NCBI GenBank assembly: GCA_937876435.1
Contig: CALEIL010000041.1
Coordinates: 1 to 22,528, forward strand
From: an uncultured Bacteroidota bacterium
GTDB lineage: Bacteria > Bacteroidota > Bacteroidia > Chitinophagales > Saprospiraceae
DNA length: 22,528 nucleotides
Direction: 5' to 3'
The notes beneath the pieces were generated by a model. The model was not told where the DNA came from. It was given only the letters and a program-made list of their open reading frames with translations, and did not search any database. Positions 7,735 through 16,304 of this stretch are shown one piece after another. A program made the position numbers and the translations under genes. Positions within the stretch are counted from its first letter, which is position 1. Every line of letters begins with the position of its first letter.

Positions 7735-8805
7735 ATGTTTGCGTATACGTCGCGGTGGGTCACAGTTCTGGCGCTTTTTGTAAGCGGATATGGCTCTGCG
7801 CAATACATAAACGAATTTCATTACGATAATCAAGGCTCCGATACCGGTGAATTTATCGAGATCGTGATGCATCATCCACAACCGGAGAATTTGGTCAATT
7901 ACCGGATATACCTTTACAACGGGGCAGACAGCATGGTGATCGACTCCAATGGTCGGTCTCTCTCCGGCATTACACCCAATTGCGATATTGATTCCTGTTT
8001 TTACGTGTGGTCTACCTTGGATTTGCTCCAGAATGGTCCGGATGGGATCGCTTTTGTGTACGAAAGCGAGACCGATACGATCGTCTATGATTTTATCAGT
8101 TACGAAGGAGTGATTCTGGCGCTGGATGGTCCGGCACTGGGTATGTCTAGCCTGGATGTGGGGATCGAGGAGAGCGGTAATACCCCTGTAGGATGGTCAT
8201 TGCAACTCGACTCGACAGGCACCTGGGTGGCGGGACCCGCTACGCCGGGGAGCATCAATCCGATCGAATTACTGTCCTTTTCCGGTCAATACCTAGAAGC
8301 CCAGGATGGCGTGTTATTGGAGTGGACGACGGCTTCCGAATTGAATAATCAATATTTTGAGGTACAGAAAAGCAACGACCAGATATCGTTTACGTCCATT
8401 GCGACCATCGATGGTGCTCAAAACAGTCAGGATACGATCCAATATACCTTCCTGGACAAAGGACCTTTGTCTCATATTATCTATTACCGGTTGAAGCAGG
8501 TGGACCTGGATGGCAGCCATGCCTTTTCGGAAGTGATTGCTGTGGATTGTCCGGTTCGTAGCAGCTTAAGTGAATTGGTTCCGGTATTTCGCAGCTGGGA
8601 ATTATCCTTCCGGCAGAATGGATACGATGGCTTGCTGGACATCACGATTTTCGATAACCTGGGCAGAAAGTTGCTATACAAACAAAATGTCTATAGTGGA
8701 GACGTCGTTCCCATCGATATCCCCCGACGAGGCGTTATCTTCTATCTGATCCAGGCTAAGGGGAAGACCCTGAGCGGACCGGCGGTGGTGCTGGGAGAGG
8801 ATTGA
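7735..8805 (+). CDS. Secreted lamin-tail-like protein with T9SS-style C-terminus
   Basis: A 356-residue protein. The signal peptide covers residues 1-22 (hydrophobic VTVLALFVSGYGSA, cleavage before Gln23). The mature N-terminus begins YINEFHYDNQGSDTGEFIEI, the pattern seen at the start of lamin-tail-like (LTD) domains in bacterial surface proteins. From about residue 193 there is a segment of the type ELLSFSG...VLLEWTTASELNNQYFEVQKS...YYRLKQVD, the fibronectin-III-like module common just before sorting domains in Bacteroidota. The last ~70 residues (ITIFDNLGRKLLYKQ...GVIFYLIQAKG) resemble a type-A T9SS sorting domain, but the usual YPNP start is missing. It is probably exported by Sec and secreted or surface-anchored by T9SS. 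No catalytic motif is recognised. A TTG at 7699 could extend the frame, but the ATG at 7735 gives a clean signal peptide. Confidence 0.8.
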   Translation: MFAYTSRWVTVLALFVSGYGSAQYINEFHYDNQGSDTGEFIEIVMHHPQPENLVNYRIYLYNGADSMVIDSNGRSLSGITPNCDIDSCFYVWSTLDLLQNGPDGIAFVYESETDTIVYDFISYEGVILALDGPALGMSSLDVGIEESGNTPVGWSLQLDSTGTWVAGPATPGSINPIELLSFSGQYLEAQDGVLLEWTTASELNNQYFEVQKSNDQISFTSIATIDGAQNSQDTIQYTFLDKGPLSHIIYYRLKQVDLDGSHAFSEVIAVDCPVRSSLSELVPVFRSWELSFRQNGYDGLLDITIFDNLGRKLLYKQNVYSGDVVPIDIPRRGVIFYLIQAKGKTLSGPAVVLGED

Positions 8806-8811
8806 GTTGAG

Positions 8812-8837
8812 GGAAGGCACCTTTGGGTGTGCCTTCC
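8812..8837 (+). terminator. Hairpin after the lamin-tail-like gene
   Basis: A perfect 9-bp stem GGAAGGCAC / GTGCCTTCC with an 8-base loop begins six bases after the stop codon. No T-run follows, so it may be a Rho-independent-like terminator or simply an mRNA 3'-end stabiliser. Confidence 0.55.
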
Positions 8838-8893
8838 ATCTCGGGTAGGTTGGTTCAAGCGGGGTGGTTCGGTCCAGGATTGAGGTCAAATCA

Positions 8894-9024
8894 CCCGCAG
8901 ATAACGGGGATGTCGTAGAGGGGGTCTCCCGCAGATCCCGCAGATCCCGCAGAGGGGAAAGGTCTCCCGCAGATGTCGCAGAAGAATGAAAGAAGATCAG
9001 CGCAAATCTGCGAAATCAGCGGGA
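8894..9024. repeat. CGCAGAT-type degenerate repeat cluster
   Basis: The unit CCCGCAGAT occurs at 8894-8902 and, preceded by TCT, again near 8928, where three near-perfect 9-base copies run in tandem to about 8954. Another copy lies near 8967, followed by decayed forms (GTCGCAGA, CGCAAATCTGCGAAATCAGCG) to about 9024. The final part contains the inverted pair CGCAAAT / ATCTGCG. Irregular CGCAGAT arrays of this general kind are common in intergenic DNA of Bacteroidota. Their role is unknown. Confidence 0.7.
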
Positions 9025-9249
9025 GAGATACTCTTTGAAAATACGGACGTCTTAGGTTTACCTCTTGACCATCGGGAGGGAGGCCTCCTTTCAGTAAAAG
9101 AGTAAGGAAGTAATGCTGTATCCCCGGCAGAAGCTGGAGCTTCCACTACCATCAATTTAAAATTCAAAATTCGACACTATTCAACGCCGCTCAATTGGAA
9201 TTTGATTCTTAATTTTTGGAAGGAAATGCATTTGATATGTGGAAATCCG

Positions 9250-9257
9250 TACATTTG
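9250..9257 (+). promoter_or_regulatory. Putative -7 promoter element for the EamA gene
   Basis: TACATTTG is an exact TAnnTTTG match, with a TTTG at 9231-9234 (15-base spacer). It lies only 16 bases ahead of the preferred ATG at 9274, implying a very short leader. Alternatively the true start is upstream and this is chance. Confidence 0.35.
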
Positions 9258-9273
9258 GCGCAAATCTAGCACC

Positions 9274-10164
9274 ATGCATCAAGCTGCAGGGAGACCAACC
9301 TGGGGTAACTGGTCCACACTGATTCTTCTCGCCTTGATTTGGGGAACTTCATTTATCCTGATCAAAAAAGGTCTGGTGGCATTCTCGGGTATGCAGGTCG
9401 GAGCCCTGCGAATCGGAATTGCATTTCTGTTTTTTATACCCATTGCCGCCCGGGCTTTACGGCGGATCCCCCGTCGATACCTGGGATACGTCCTGGCGAT
9501 CGGCATATTCAGTAGTTTCATTCCATCCTTTTTGATCCCGCTGGGGCAGGAAAATACGGACAGTTCAACGGCCGGCATACTGGTTTCGCTGACGCCGCTT
9601 TCCACGTATCTGTGGGGTATCACCCTTTTTCAGCAGAAAGGTAGCACCAAACGATCCTGTGGGGTCATCCTGGGACTGATAGGGGCTTCCATTCTGATGA
9701 TTGATCCGTCTTCATCGATGGGCTTCAATCCGAGTGCGCTGTATATTCTGGTTTCTTCTGTTCTGTATGGAATCAGTGGAAATATTGTCCACCGTTATTT
9801 GAAAGAAGTCAATTCTACGGATATTACTTCGGTCAGCTTTATTATGATCGGGATACCTGCTCTGGGGTATCTGTTTACCACTGATTTTATATCTGTGATG
9901 CAATCGGATGAACAGGCCTGGATTTCCCTGGGTGCTGTCATCATATTGTCGATAGTGGGGACGGCCATGGCGTTGTTGCTTTTCTGGAAACTCGTGCAGC
10001 AAACCGATCCCGTGTTTGGTTCAGTAACGACCTATTTGATTCCGATCGTGGCCATCATGTGGGGTCTGCTCGATGGGGAGGAGGTTGTACCCCGTCAACT
10101 AATCGGTTTTGTTCTGATATTACTCAGTGTATTTCTTGTCCAACAATCAGGGCGAAAGCGGTAA
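9274..10164 (+). CDS. EamA / DMT-superfamily permease
   Basis: A 296-residue, very hydrophobic inner-membrane protein with about ten predicted transmembrane helices arranged as two EamA repeats (about residues 12-145 and 155-290). The first helix carries the typical LLALIWGTSFILIKKGL, followed by LRIGIAFLFFIP. The second half has SIVGTAMALLLFWKLVQQTDP and the family-typical YLIPIVAIMWG near the C-terminus. Members export amino acids, metabolites or other small molecules; the substrate cannot be inferred. The chosen start gives the short cytoplasmic N-terminus usual for the family. An in-frame ATG at 9226, preceded by GGAAGGA, or a TTG at 9202 would add 16 or 24 residues. The gene converges on the terC-like gene, with only 40 bases between their ends. 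Confidence 0.88.
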   Translation: MHQAAGRPTWGNWSTLILLALIWGTSFILIKKGLVAFSGMQVGALRIGIAFLFFIPIAARALRRIPRRYLGYVLAIGIFSSFIPSFLIPLGQENTDSSTAGILVSLTPLSTYLWGITLFQQKGSTKRSCGVILGLIGASILMIDPSSSMGFNPSALYILVSSVLYGISGNIVHRYLKEVNSTDITSVSFIMIGIPALGYLFTTDFISVMQSDEQAWISLGAVIILSIVGTAMALLLFWKLVQQTDPVFGSVTTYLIPIVAIMWGLLDGEEVVPRQLIGFVLILLSVFLVQQSGRKR

Positions 10165-10180
10165 TGCTCCGTTTATAGGT

Positions 10181-10204
10181 TCCATCAATCTTTGAAATGA
10201 TGGA
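10181..10204. terminator. Shared hairpin between convergent genes
   Basis: A perfect 7-bp stem TCCATCA / TGATGGA with a 10-base loop lies exactly between the stop codons of the EamA gene and the TerC-family gene. Its symmetry and position suggest a bidirectional terminator. No strong T-run is present on either side. Confidence 0.5.
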
Positions 10205-11155
10205 TTAGGAAGCCTTCTTAGCAGAGGTTAAAACTCCAACCGCCAATGCCAGTATAATGATCGGGAATGATACGGCTGTCGGGATCTCCACGACGTGTTC
10301 CAGGCTAATCTTAATTCCGATGAAAAACAGAATAAATACCAGGCTGTACTTGATATTACTGAATCGGTCCAGAAAGGAGGTCAGTACAAGAAACAAGGAA
10401 CGGAGCCCCAAAATGGCAAAAATGTTGGAACTGAAGACGATAAATGGATCTCTCGTGATCCCGAATATCGCCGGAATGCTGTCAAAAGCAAACATGATGT
10501 CGGATAGCTCGATCATAATCAGAGCGAGGAACAGCGGTGTCACAACAAGAATCCCCCGAACCCTGGTGATAAAATGAGGATTGGTTGGATCCTTGATGAC
10601 CGGCAATATCTTCCGTAGAAAAGTAATCATTTTGTTGTCTGCCATATCTTCTTCTGAAGGATTCTCCTTCCAAAGCTTATACGCAGAATAGATCAGTATA
10701 GCGCCAAATACATAATTGAACCAGGAAAATTCCTGTAGTAATATATGGCCCAGATATATCAGGATTCCACGAAATACGATAGCTCCCAGAATCCCGTATA
10801 TCAATGCCTTGTGCTGGTTGTAGTACGGTATTTTGAAATACTGAAATATCAGTATCATGACAAAAACGTTGTCCACACTCAGGGACAGCTCGACCAAATA
10901 TCCTGTTACATAATGTATCGCAGCTGTCCGTCCTCCGGTGGGTAATCCCACTTCATTGCCGAGCCCATACCAATGGTTTTCGTATCCAAAATAGATAAAC
11001 AGGGAATACAATAACCCAATCGTGACCCATATTATCGTAGCATTGGTAGCTCTTTTTCTGGCTTTAGAAAGTTCGTGCGTACTCTTATTGATAACGACCA
11101 GGTCGAGTACTATACAAACCAACACCAATAACAAAAAGACAATATAAACGGCCAT
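10205..11155 (-). CDS. TerC/Alx-family integral membrane protein
   Basis: A 316-residue inner-membrane protein with about nine hydrophobic segments. Both TerC signature regions are present: VELSLSVDNVFVMILIF (Glu89, Asp95) and IELSDIMFAFDSIPAIFGIT (Glu216, Asp219, Asp225), with NIFAILGLRSLF after it. These paired acidic residues are proposed to form the metal path. Characterised relatives (Alx, MeeF/MeeY) are implicated in manganese export or tellurite resistance. No ter operon genes are nearby, so a manganese or other metal homeostasis role is more likely than tellurite resistance. A TACCTTGC element preceded by TTTTG lies upstream. A degenerate manganese regulator gene lies 5 kb away. Confidence 0.9.
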   Translation of the reverse strand: MAVYIVFLLLVLVCIVLDLVVINKSTHELSKARKRATNATIIWVTIGLLYSLFIYFGYENHWYGLGNEVGLPTGGRTAAIHYVTGYLVELSLSVDNVFVMILIFQYFKIPYYNQHKALIYGILGAIVFRGILIYLGHILLQEFSWFNYVFGAILIYSAYKLWKENPSEEDMADNKMITFLRKILPVIKDPTNPHFITRVRGILVVTPLFLALIMIELSDIMFAFDSIPAIFGITRDPFIVFSSNIFAILGLRSLFLVLTSFLDRFSNIKYSLVFILFFIGIKISLEHVVEIPTAVSFPIIILALAVGVLTSAKKAS

Positions 11156-11175
11156 ATAGAAATATTATAAGGGCC

Positions 11176-11209
11176 GCAAGGTATAACTTTTAAGCCAAAT
11201 CAGACAAAA
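11176..11209 (-). promoter_or_regulatory. Putative promoter of the TerC-family gene
   Basis: On the minus strand a TTTTG (11205-11209) is followed after 21 bases by TACCTTGC (11176-11183), a near match to TAnnTTTG. It lies 21 bases before the ATG. Confidence 0.4.
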
Positions 11210-11213
11210 TTTG

Positions 11214-12158
11214 TTACTTCGCTACGATGAATTTCTTATTGGTCAGGAGGTTTTTATTGGCATTGTATATCTCCACAATGTAAGCTCCGTTGTTGAGTCC
11301 GGACACGTTGAGCGTAGTCTCGCGATTGTAGTCAAGGTATCCCGTTTTCATCAACTTTCCGGTCAAATTAAAGATTCTGTATCTCGCATTTCCCAGTTCG
11401 GAAGGATCACCCGAGATTCGCAATTCAGAAGCTACGGGATTGGGATATATTCTCAGGGCAAGTTCCAGTGGTTTTTGGTGATTGGATGTTCCTATATCCA
11501 CATTACATTCCTCGAATCCTTCGATTTGATTGAAATGGTACACAACTTCATCATTGGTAGCTTTGCACACCAATGCTTCGTCCAATGATCCGCAGTCAAA
11601 ATCGTAGTAGTAAGCCTGCAATCCGGTGATCGCCCCGACTCCTTCTATCCAGGTGGCGGGTGAATCATCTGACACATTTCTCAAATGAAATACCCGGCTA
11701 CCGGTCTCTATGGTGTCGCCACAAACGATAACGGTGGTGTTGATGGTATCGACTACCAGTACGGTGGATCCCTCGCTGCCAAGTCTGAGAGTATCGCCTA
11801 TGCCTTTACTGAAATCGTAGTACACGGTTTCAGGATTTATCGAACTGGCCGAATTGAGACTGTATATTTTTTGCTCTTCAACGTCTTCCCGGAAATGTCC
11901 GATCAACTGCGTATACGTGGTATCTTCAGAGGCATAATACCAGTCATTCGTCAACCGGTAATAGGTAACACCGTTTACGGTTGTATCACCGTCTGTATAA
12001 ATCTTCAGGGTAGTTTTGCCCCCGGCTTCTCCCAGATCTACGTACTGGTACCATACCGTGGATTGCTCTCCAAACATGGGCACGTACGTGGAATCCTGAG
12101 CATTCAGGCTGAATGCCATTACTGAAAAAAGTAAAATTAGTCGTGTAAATTTGTTCAT
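11214..12158 (-). CDS. Secreted T9SS cargo protein of unknown function
   Basis: A 314-residue protein. The signal peptide is residues 1-20 (FTRLILLFSVMAFSLNA, cleavage before Gln21). The mature region (about 21-230) is rich in Thr, Tyr, Asp and Gly with short beta-type segments and no recognisable catalytic motif. It contains Cys residues in the patterns VVDTINTTVIVCGD and FDCGSLDEALVCKA. The C-terminus (232-314) is a classic type-A T9SS sorting domain: LRIYPNPVASELRI, RYRIFNLTGKLMKTG, LNNGAYIVEIYN, ending KKFIVAK. The protein is therefore expected to be released or anchored at the cell surface. It sits between minus-strand genes with which it shares no obvious pathway. Confidence 0.85.
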   Translation of the reverse strand: MNKFTRLILLFSVMAFSLNAQDSTYVPMFGEQSTVWYQYVDLGEAGGKTTLKIYTDGDTTVNGVTYYRLTNDWYYASEDTTYTQLIGHFREDVEEQKIYSLNSASSINPETVYYDFSKGIGDTLRLGSEGSTVLVVDTINTTVIVCGDTIETGSRVFHLRNVSDDSPATWIEGVGAITGLQAYYYDFDCGSLDEALVCKATNDEVVYHFNQIEGFEECNVDIGTSNHQKPLELALRIYPNPVASELRISGDPSELGNARYRIFNLTGKLMKTGYLDYNRETTLNVSGLNNGAYIVEIYNANKNLLTNKKFIVAK

Positions 12159-12200
12159 GGTTATTGATTTATGTGATCTATTAGTTAAATATCAAAACTA

Positions 12201-12208
12201 CAAAGGTG
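12201..12208 (-). promoter_or_regulatory. Possible -7 element for the T9SS cargo gene
   Basis: CACCTTTG on the minus strand differs from TAnnTTTG only at the first base and lies 42 bases ahead of the ATG. No good -33 element is seen. Confidence 0.3.
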
Positions 12209-12256
12209 GACAATTATTGTCGTAAATCTGTTCAAGCCCGATGACTTTAACGTGAA

Positions 12257-12279
12257 ATTAGCATGATTTTTTTGCTAAT
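12257..12279 (-). terminator. Weak hairpin downstream of the DHFR-like gene
   Basis: A perfect but AT-rich 7-bp stem ATTAGCA / TGCTAAT with a 9-base loop lies about 100 bases past the DHFR-like stop. There is no real T-run after it on the minus strand, so terminator function is uncertain. Confidence 0.3.
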
Positions 12280-12375
12280 GTATGATAAAAGTATATAATT
12301 TGAAAATTATTGCCTATCAGGATCTTGAAATCAGATTAATGAAAAACGACCCGAGAAAATTTGGCGGCTATAACT

Positions 12376-12930
12376 TCAATTCTTGGGGGGCACCTGAGTG
12401 AGATAAAGCTGTACAAATCCGTTTTCATAAACGACCGAATTGGTCAATTTGTAGCGTTTGTCAAATTCCTTTCCATGGAGTATCCTGATGCCATCACCCA
12501 GGGTAATGGGTATGTAAGTCAGTATCAGTTCGTCGATCAGATCGTGTTCGGAAAGTATGCTATTGACCTGACCTCCGCCCACCAGCCAGATGTCTTTTCC
12601 ATTCTCCTGGTTTTTGAGATCCCGGACGAATGAAACTATTTCGGAGGTGATAAAAGTCACATTGGGATCTTCCGGAACGTCTTTTTTCCGTGTAAATACA
12701 TAATTCGCCGGGCTGTCGTAGGGAAATATATCCGCATGTCGTGTAATATCTTCGTACGTATTATACCCCATGAGAATCGTGTCGATTCCTTCCAGAAACT
12801 GATCGTACCCATAATCTTCCTTCCCTTCTGCATAGTCATCGTCGTGCAACCAGTCATAAGTGCCATCTTTGCGGGCAATAAATCCATCCAGAGAAACGGC
12901 TGAATAAAGGATGATCTTTCTTTTGTTCAT
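12376..12930 (-). CDS. Dihydrofolate-reductase-family protein (RibD C-terminal-like)
   Basis: A 184-residue cytosolic protein of the RibD_C / DHFR-like family. Motifs: KIILYSAVSLDGFIARKDG (5-23), the family N-terminal strand and loop; DTILMGYNTYED (50-61), the nucleotide-binding helix region; DIWLVGGGQVNSIL (113-126) with the Gly triplet for NADPH; and ELILTYIPITLGDGIRI (134-150). Family members reduce dihydrofolate, pyrimidine deaminase products or unknown substrates. There are no rib genes alongside, so a general NADPH-dependent reductase is the safe call. The open frame runs upstream to 13005, but the added residues are not family-like, and the ATG at 12930 begins MNKRKIILYS as in homologues. 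Confidence 0.87.
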   Translation of the reverse strand: MNKRKIILYSAVSLDGFIARKDGTYDWLHDDDYAEGKEDYGYDQFLEGIDTILMGYNTYEDITRHADIFPYDSPANYVFTRKKDVPEDPNVTFITSEIVSFVRDLKNQENGKDIWLVGGGQVNSILSEHDLIDELILTYIPITLGDGIRILHGKEFDKRYKLTNSVVYENGFVQLYLTQVPPKN

Positions 12931-12955
12931 GGAAGTCAGAGTTGAGTCGTGGCAA

Positions 12956-12984
12956 TAAAAGTAGCTAATACTTGTATATCCAAA
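12956..12984 (-). promoter_or_regulatory. Putative promoter of the DHFR-like gene
   Basis: On the minus strand TTTG (12981-12984) is followed after 17 bases by TACTTTTA (12956-12963), one base off TAnnTTTG. It lies 25 bases ahead of the chosen ATG, and its location supports that start over the longer frame. Confidence 0.4.
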
Positions 12985-13056
12985 AAATGTAAAACGCAGG
13001 ATCAAATGGCTTATTATACCAAATCAACCACCCAGCCCGGGAAAGTTAACATTTTT

Positions 13057-13824
13057 TCAATCTAATATCGTGTATAGTACCGGACAGTGGTCGCTGCCGA
13101 ATACATCACCCAATATTTCTACGTCAACCGATTTTTCGATCAACTGATCGGTGACCAGAAAATAATCGATTCTCCAGCCTACTCCCCGTTCCCTGGCTCT
13201 GAATCGTTGATTCCAAAAGGTAAACTCTTGTTTATCCGGATATCGATCGCGATACAGATCGCGAAATCCAAGGTCAAGCAGTCGCTGAAACCCATCGATT
13301 TCTACCTGGGTGTATCCCGCGGTCTTATTGTAATTGTCATTGGGCCGGGCCAGATCGATCGCCTGATGCGCCACGTTGAAATCCCCCGTCACGATCAGCG
13401 GTTTTTCAGTCTCTACTAACTCTTTGAGATAGTTGGTAAAGTCGATATCCCAAATCGCCCGGTATTCGAGACGTTTGAGCTGACTTCCGCTGTTGGGAAC
13501 GTAGACATTGACCAGATTGAAATCTTCATAACTAGCCAGTTGTACCCGACCCTCCTGGTCGTGCTCCTCCATATCTATATCTGCAATGACGCTGTCGGGA
13601 GCGGTCCGGCTCAGAATGCAAGTCCCGGAATATCCTTTCCGGATCGCTGAATTGTAACTGACGTGGTAGCCTTCGATATTCCGTAGAGCTTCAGCCACCT
13701 GATCATCCTGTGCCTTGGTTTCCTGAAGGCAGATGATGTCCGGGTCAAGTAATTGTAGTTTTTCATCAAAGCCTTTTCGCATGGCAGCACGGATGCCATT
13801 CACATTCCAGGTAATTATTCGCAT
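13057..13824 (-). CDS. xth: Exodeoxyribonuclease III (AP endonuclease)
   Basis: A 255-residue enzyme of the exonuclease/endonuclease/phosphatase fold that cleaves DNA 5' of abasic sites and trims 3' ends in base-excision repair. All key residues are visible: Asn7 in TWNVNG, Glu35 in CLQETKAQ, Tyr108 in VNVYVPNSG, Asp148 and Asn150 in VTGDFNVAH, Asp220 in WRIDYFLV, and the final Asp245-His246 in GSDHCPV. The segment FTFWNQRFRARERGVGWRIDY is typical of bacterial XthA/ExoA. The length is normal. The start ATG at 13822-13824 gives the canonical MRIITWN N-terminus. The preceding minus-strand TonB-receptor-like gene ends 56 bases upstream. Confidence 0.95.
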   Translation of the reverse strand: MRIITWNVNGIRAAMRKGFDEKLQLLDPDIICLQETKAQDDQVAEALRNIEGYHVSYNSAIRKGYSGTCILSRTAPDSVIADIDMEEHDQEGRVQLASYEDFNLVNVYVPNSGSQLKRLEYRAIWDIDFTNYLKELVETEKPLIVTGDFNVAHQAIDLARPNDNYNKTAGYTQVEIDGFQRLLDLGFRDLYRDRYPDKQEFTFWNQRFRARERGVGWRIDYFLVTDQLIEKSVDVEILGDVFGSDHCPVLYTILD

Positions 13825-13880
13825 TGTTCGATGATTTAGTTGAATTCCAAAATTTGAGGGCTAAACTAATTAAAATATTG

Positions 13881-16304
13881 TCAGAACCCAAAATCATCTC
13901 CTTCACCTTGCTGTTCATTTCCCTCAGGCTTGTTCGCCTTTTGTTGATTGATCCTGTAATTGAAATTTAAAGTGATTTGCCTGTTTCTCCACACAAAAAC
14001 TTCCTCAGAATAAAAATCCGGCCCTTCCGAATATCCGGAATACTTTCTGGTGTTGAGTATATCCCGGCCCGACAGGGTCACGGTTCCTTTTCCGTTGAAT
14101 ACGTCTCTGGACAGACCGACATCCATCGAATAAATGGCATTTCTTCTACCCTGAGTAGTGGTACGGGGTGCCCGGTAATCAAATGACACCTGTACATCGA
14201 ACACCTTAGGGAATTTAAATTTGGCGCTGGTTTCCCCTTCCATAGTTTTGGAATTACTGTGATAATTTCGGCCCTGATACATTCCATCGGTGATGGCCTG
14301 ATAAAAATTGAGACTCAGGGTGTACTGCAGCCATTTGAAAAAATCATAGTTCATGTTCCATTCGATTCCATAGGCGTTTTGAGTGTTGAGATTGACCGGG
14401 ATTTCCAGTTCTATCCCATCTTCGGTATATTGGCTGATTCGGTCAATGACACCGGTTCGGTGCCTGTAATAAACGCTCGTTAGAAGCGATCCTTTGTCAA
14501 AGTAATGCAGGTAGGCGGTCTCCAGTGAATTGGAATATTCCGGATCAAGATCGGGGTTTCCAACCCGACGTGACCGGTTGTCACTGAAATTGGAAAACGG
14601 GAGCAACATCCTGAACCATGGCCGGCTCAATCTCCGGCTGTAGCTCAACTGGAACTGGTTTGCAGGGTTGGCTTCGTAGGTAAAATGAGCGGTAGGGAAT
14701 ACGTCTGTGTATTTGCGGTTGTTGTCCCTTCCTTCATTTTCAAGTCTGGTGGTTATGTCAGAATGTTCGAGCCGCAGTCCAAACTGGTATGAGAATTTGT
14801 TCCATTTGTTGCCGTAGATCGCATAGGCCGCGTAGATATTTTCATAATAAGTCAGATTATCATCAAATTCGGAAAGGATCTCCCATTCATCGAATTCATT
14901 CAACTGTGTGACCTGAAAATCATTGCTGACATCCCGGATATTGGCTTTGAGACCAGCTTCAAACTGACCATCTTTCCCGATGGGGTCGAGGTAATCTGCC
15001 TGAAAAAGGAAATTTTCTTCTCCTTCCCGGTTAAAGGAATGTTGCAGCAGATCGTCTTCCATGGAAGTGAGAAAACTTTCTGTGATATCGGATATTTCAT
15101 CGTCGAGATTGCGGAGCCATTTGAAATCAGCTGTGAGTTTTCGTTCCTCCTCCGCAAAAGTCCGGGTGAAATTGATGGCGGTTTCCAGATCGTTTCCATC
15201 CTCGTTTTCCAGGTCTACGCGTCTGCTTCTGGCCAGTACATTGTGCTGTAGATCCAGATCCCTGTAATTGATCTCGCTTCTGTTTTCACCGTCCGAAAAA
15301 CGATATACACCTGAGGCGGTAATGGTGTTGAACTCATTGAGAAAGAAATCTGCTCCGAACTGGTATTGATTGGACAATCCCGAGCGGTACCGGTCTGATT
15401 CGCTTTCATAAATCTGAGTTCCTTCCGGCCCGTCAAATCTTTGAAAGGTGGAACCTTCGCCGGGAGATTTCCGGTAATGCAAGCCTCCGTTGAGAAATAG
15501 GTTGATCCAATCTCTCCGGAGGTTGAAATTGATCCCGGCTCCATAGCGGTCTGGATTGCCCGCTGTCAGATCGATCGACCCATGAAATCCCTCCCGGCTT
15601 TCCTTTTTCATGACGATATTGATGATTCCTACTTCGCCTTCCGCGTCGTACCTGGCAGATGGATTGGTAATGATTTCCACGCGTTCTACCATATCGCTCT
15701 GCAATTGTCGGAGCGCATCAGCGACGTTGTTGCCCAATAATCCGGATGGTTTTCCGTCCACCAGGATGCGCACGTTCTGGCTCCCTCTCAGACTCACGTC
15801 GCCTTCGACGTCGACAGAAATGGAGGGAATATTATCGAGCAGATCGGCAACGTTGGTTCCCGCATTGGCAAGGTTGGAACCGACGTTGACTACCCGTTTG
15901 TCGAGCTTGAGTTCCATCTGACTTCTCTCCGCGCTGATCTGTATTTCATCCAGAACCATCCCGCCTTCCGTCATTTGAATAGTTCCCATGCGGAACGGAC
16001 CAGCATTTTCGAGATTTTCGATGCGGAACACCTGATCCTGATAGGAGAGGTACTTGATGCGGAGTATATAGTTGGCTTTTGGAACTTCGGATTTGAAATA
16101 GCCATCGTCCCGGGTTGATTGACCGTCAACCAAAACGGAATCAGTACTGTATATTTCTATCGTGGCGTAGGGTAATGGGTTTCCTTCCGGGTCCGTCACC
16201 GTCCCATCTATATAATAATCCGTGTTGTTTTGCGCCTGGGCTGTTGCCATGCCGATGAGTAGATGGAGAAATAATAAATTAATATGTACAAAATTGATCT
16301 TCAC
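13881..16304 (-). CDS. TonB-dependent-receptor-like outer-membrane beta-barrel protein
   Basis: An 807-residue outer-membrane protein. The signal peptide is residues 1-24 (LLFLHLLIGMATAQA). A carboxypeptidase-regulatory-like beta-sandwich (about 30-115; IDGTVTDPEGNPLPYATIEIY) precedes a plug domain (about 125-235; ADLLDNIPSISVDVEGDVSL, VRILVDGKPSG, VERVEIITNPSARYDAEG). The remainder is the beta-barrel of the outer-membrane beta-barrel family (OMP_b-brl_3-like), with many alternating aromatic strands and RRVGNPDLDPEYSNSLETAY. The C-terminal tail is hydrophilic (Glu/Gly/Asp, ending GDDFGF) rather than ending in an aromatic strand. The start is GTG at 16302-16304. This subfamily is usually not paired with SusD; its ligand is unknown. 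It is divergent from a DtxR/MntR-type regulator gene, so metal-linked control is possible. Confidence 0.9.
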   Translation of the reverse strand: MKINFVHINLLFLHLLIGMATAQAQNNTDYYIDGTVTDPEGNPLPYATIEIYSTDSVLVDGQSTRDDGYFKSEVPKANYILRIKYLSYQDQVFRIENLENAGPFRMGTIQMTEGGMVLDEIQISAERSQMELKLDKRVVNVGSNLANAGTNVADLLDNIPSISVDVEGDVSLRGSQNVRILVDGKPSGLLGNNVADALRQLQSDMVERVEIITNPSARYDAEGEVGIINIVMKKESREGFHGSIDLTAGNPDRYGAGINFNLRRDWINLFLNGGLHYRKSPGEGSTFQRFDGPEGTQIYESESDRYRSGLSNQYQFGADFFLNEFNTITASGVYRFSDGENRSEINYRDLDLQHNVLARSRRVDLENEDGNDLETAINFTRTFAEEERKLTADFKWLRNLDDEISDITESFLTSMEDDLLQHSFNREGEENFLFQADYLDPIGKDGQFEAGLKANIRDVSNDFQVTQLNEFDEWEILSEFDDNLTYYENIYAAYAIYGNKWNKFSYQFGLRLEHSDITTRLENEGRDNNRKYTDVFPTAHFTYEANPANQFQLSYSRRLSRPWFRMLLPFSNFSDNRSRRVGNPDLDPEYSNSLETAYLHYFDKGSLLTSVYYRHRTGVIDRISQYTEDGIELEIPVNLNTQNAYGIEWNMNYDFFKWLQYTLSLNFYQAITDGMYQGRNYHSNSKTMEGETSAKFKFPKVFDVQVSFDYRAPRTTTQGRRNAIYSMDVGLSRDVFNGKGTVTLSGRDILNTRKYSGYSEGPDFYSEEVFVWRNRQITLNFNYRINQQKANKPEGNEQQGEGDDFGF

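Larger units (their letters stand above)
8806..9273. other. Intergenic region with terminator, repeats and promoter
   Basis: About 470 bases without a convincing gene. In order it holds a 3' hairpin (8812-8837), the CGCAGAT repeat cluster (8894-9024), about 150 bases of no recognisable content (9060-9200), and a -7 element just before the EamA gene. Confidence 0.5.

Noticed and set aside
7024..7881. 285-codon open frame antisense to proB
   Set aside because: It mirrors the codon structure of the well-supported proB gene and has no family-like motifs. It is a shadow frame.
11156..11213. yybP-ykoY manganese riboswitch ahead of the TerC-family gene
   Set aside because: Only 58 bases separate the genes, too short for this riboswitch, and its conserved core was not seen.
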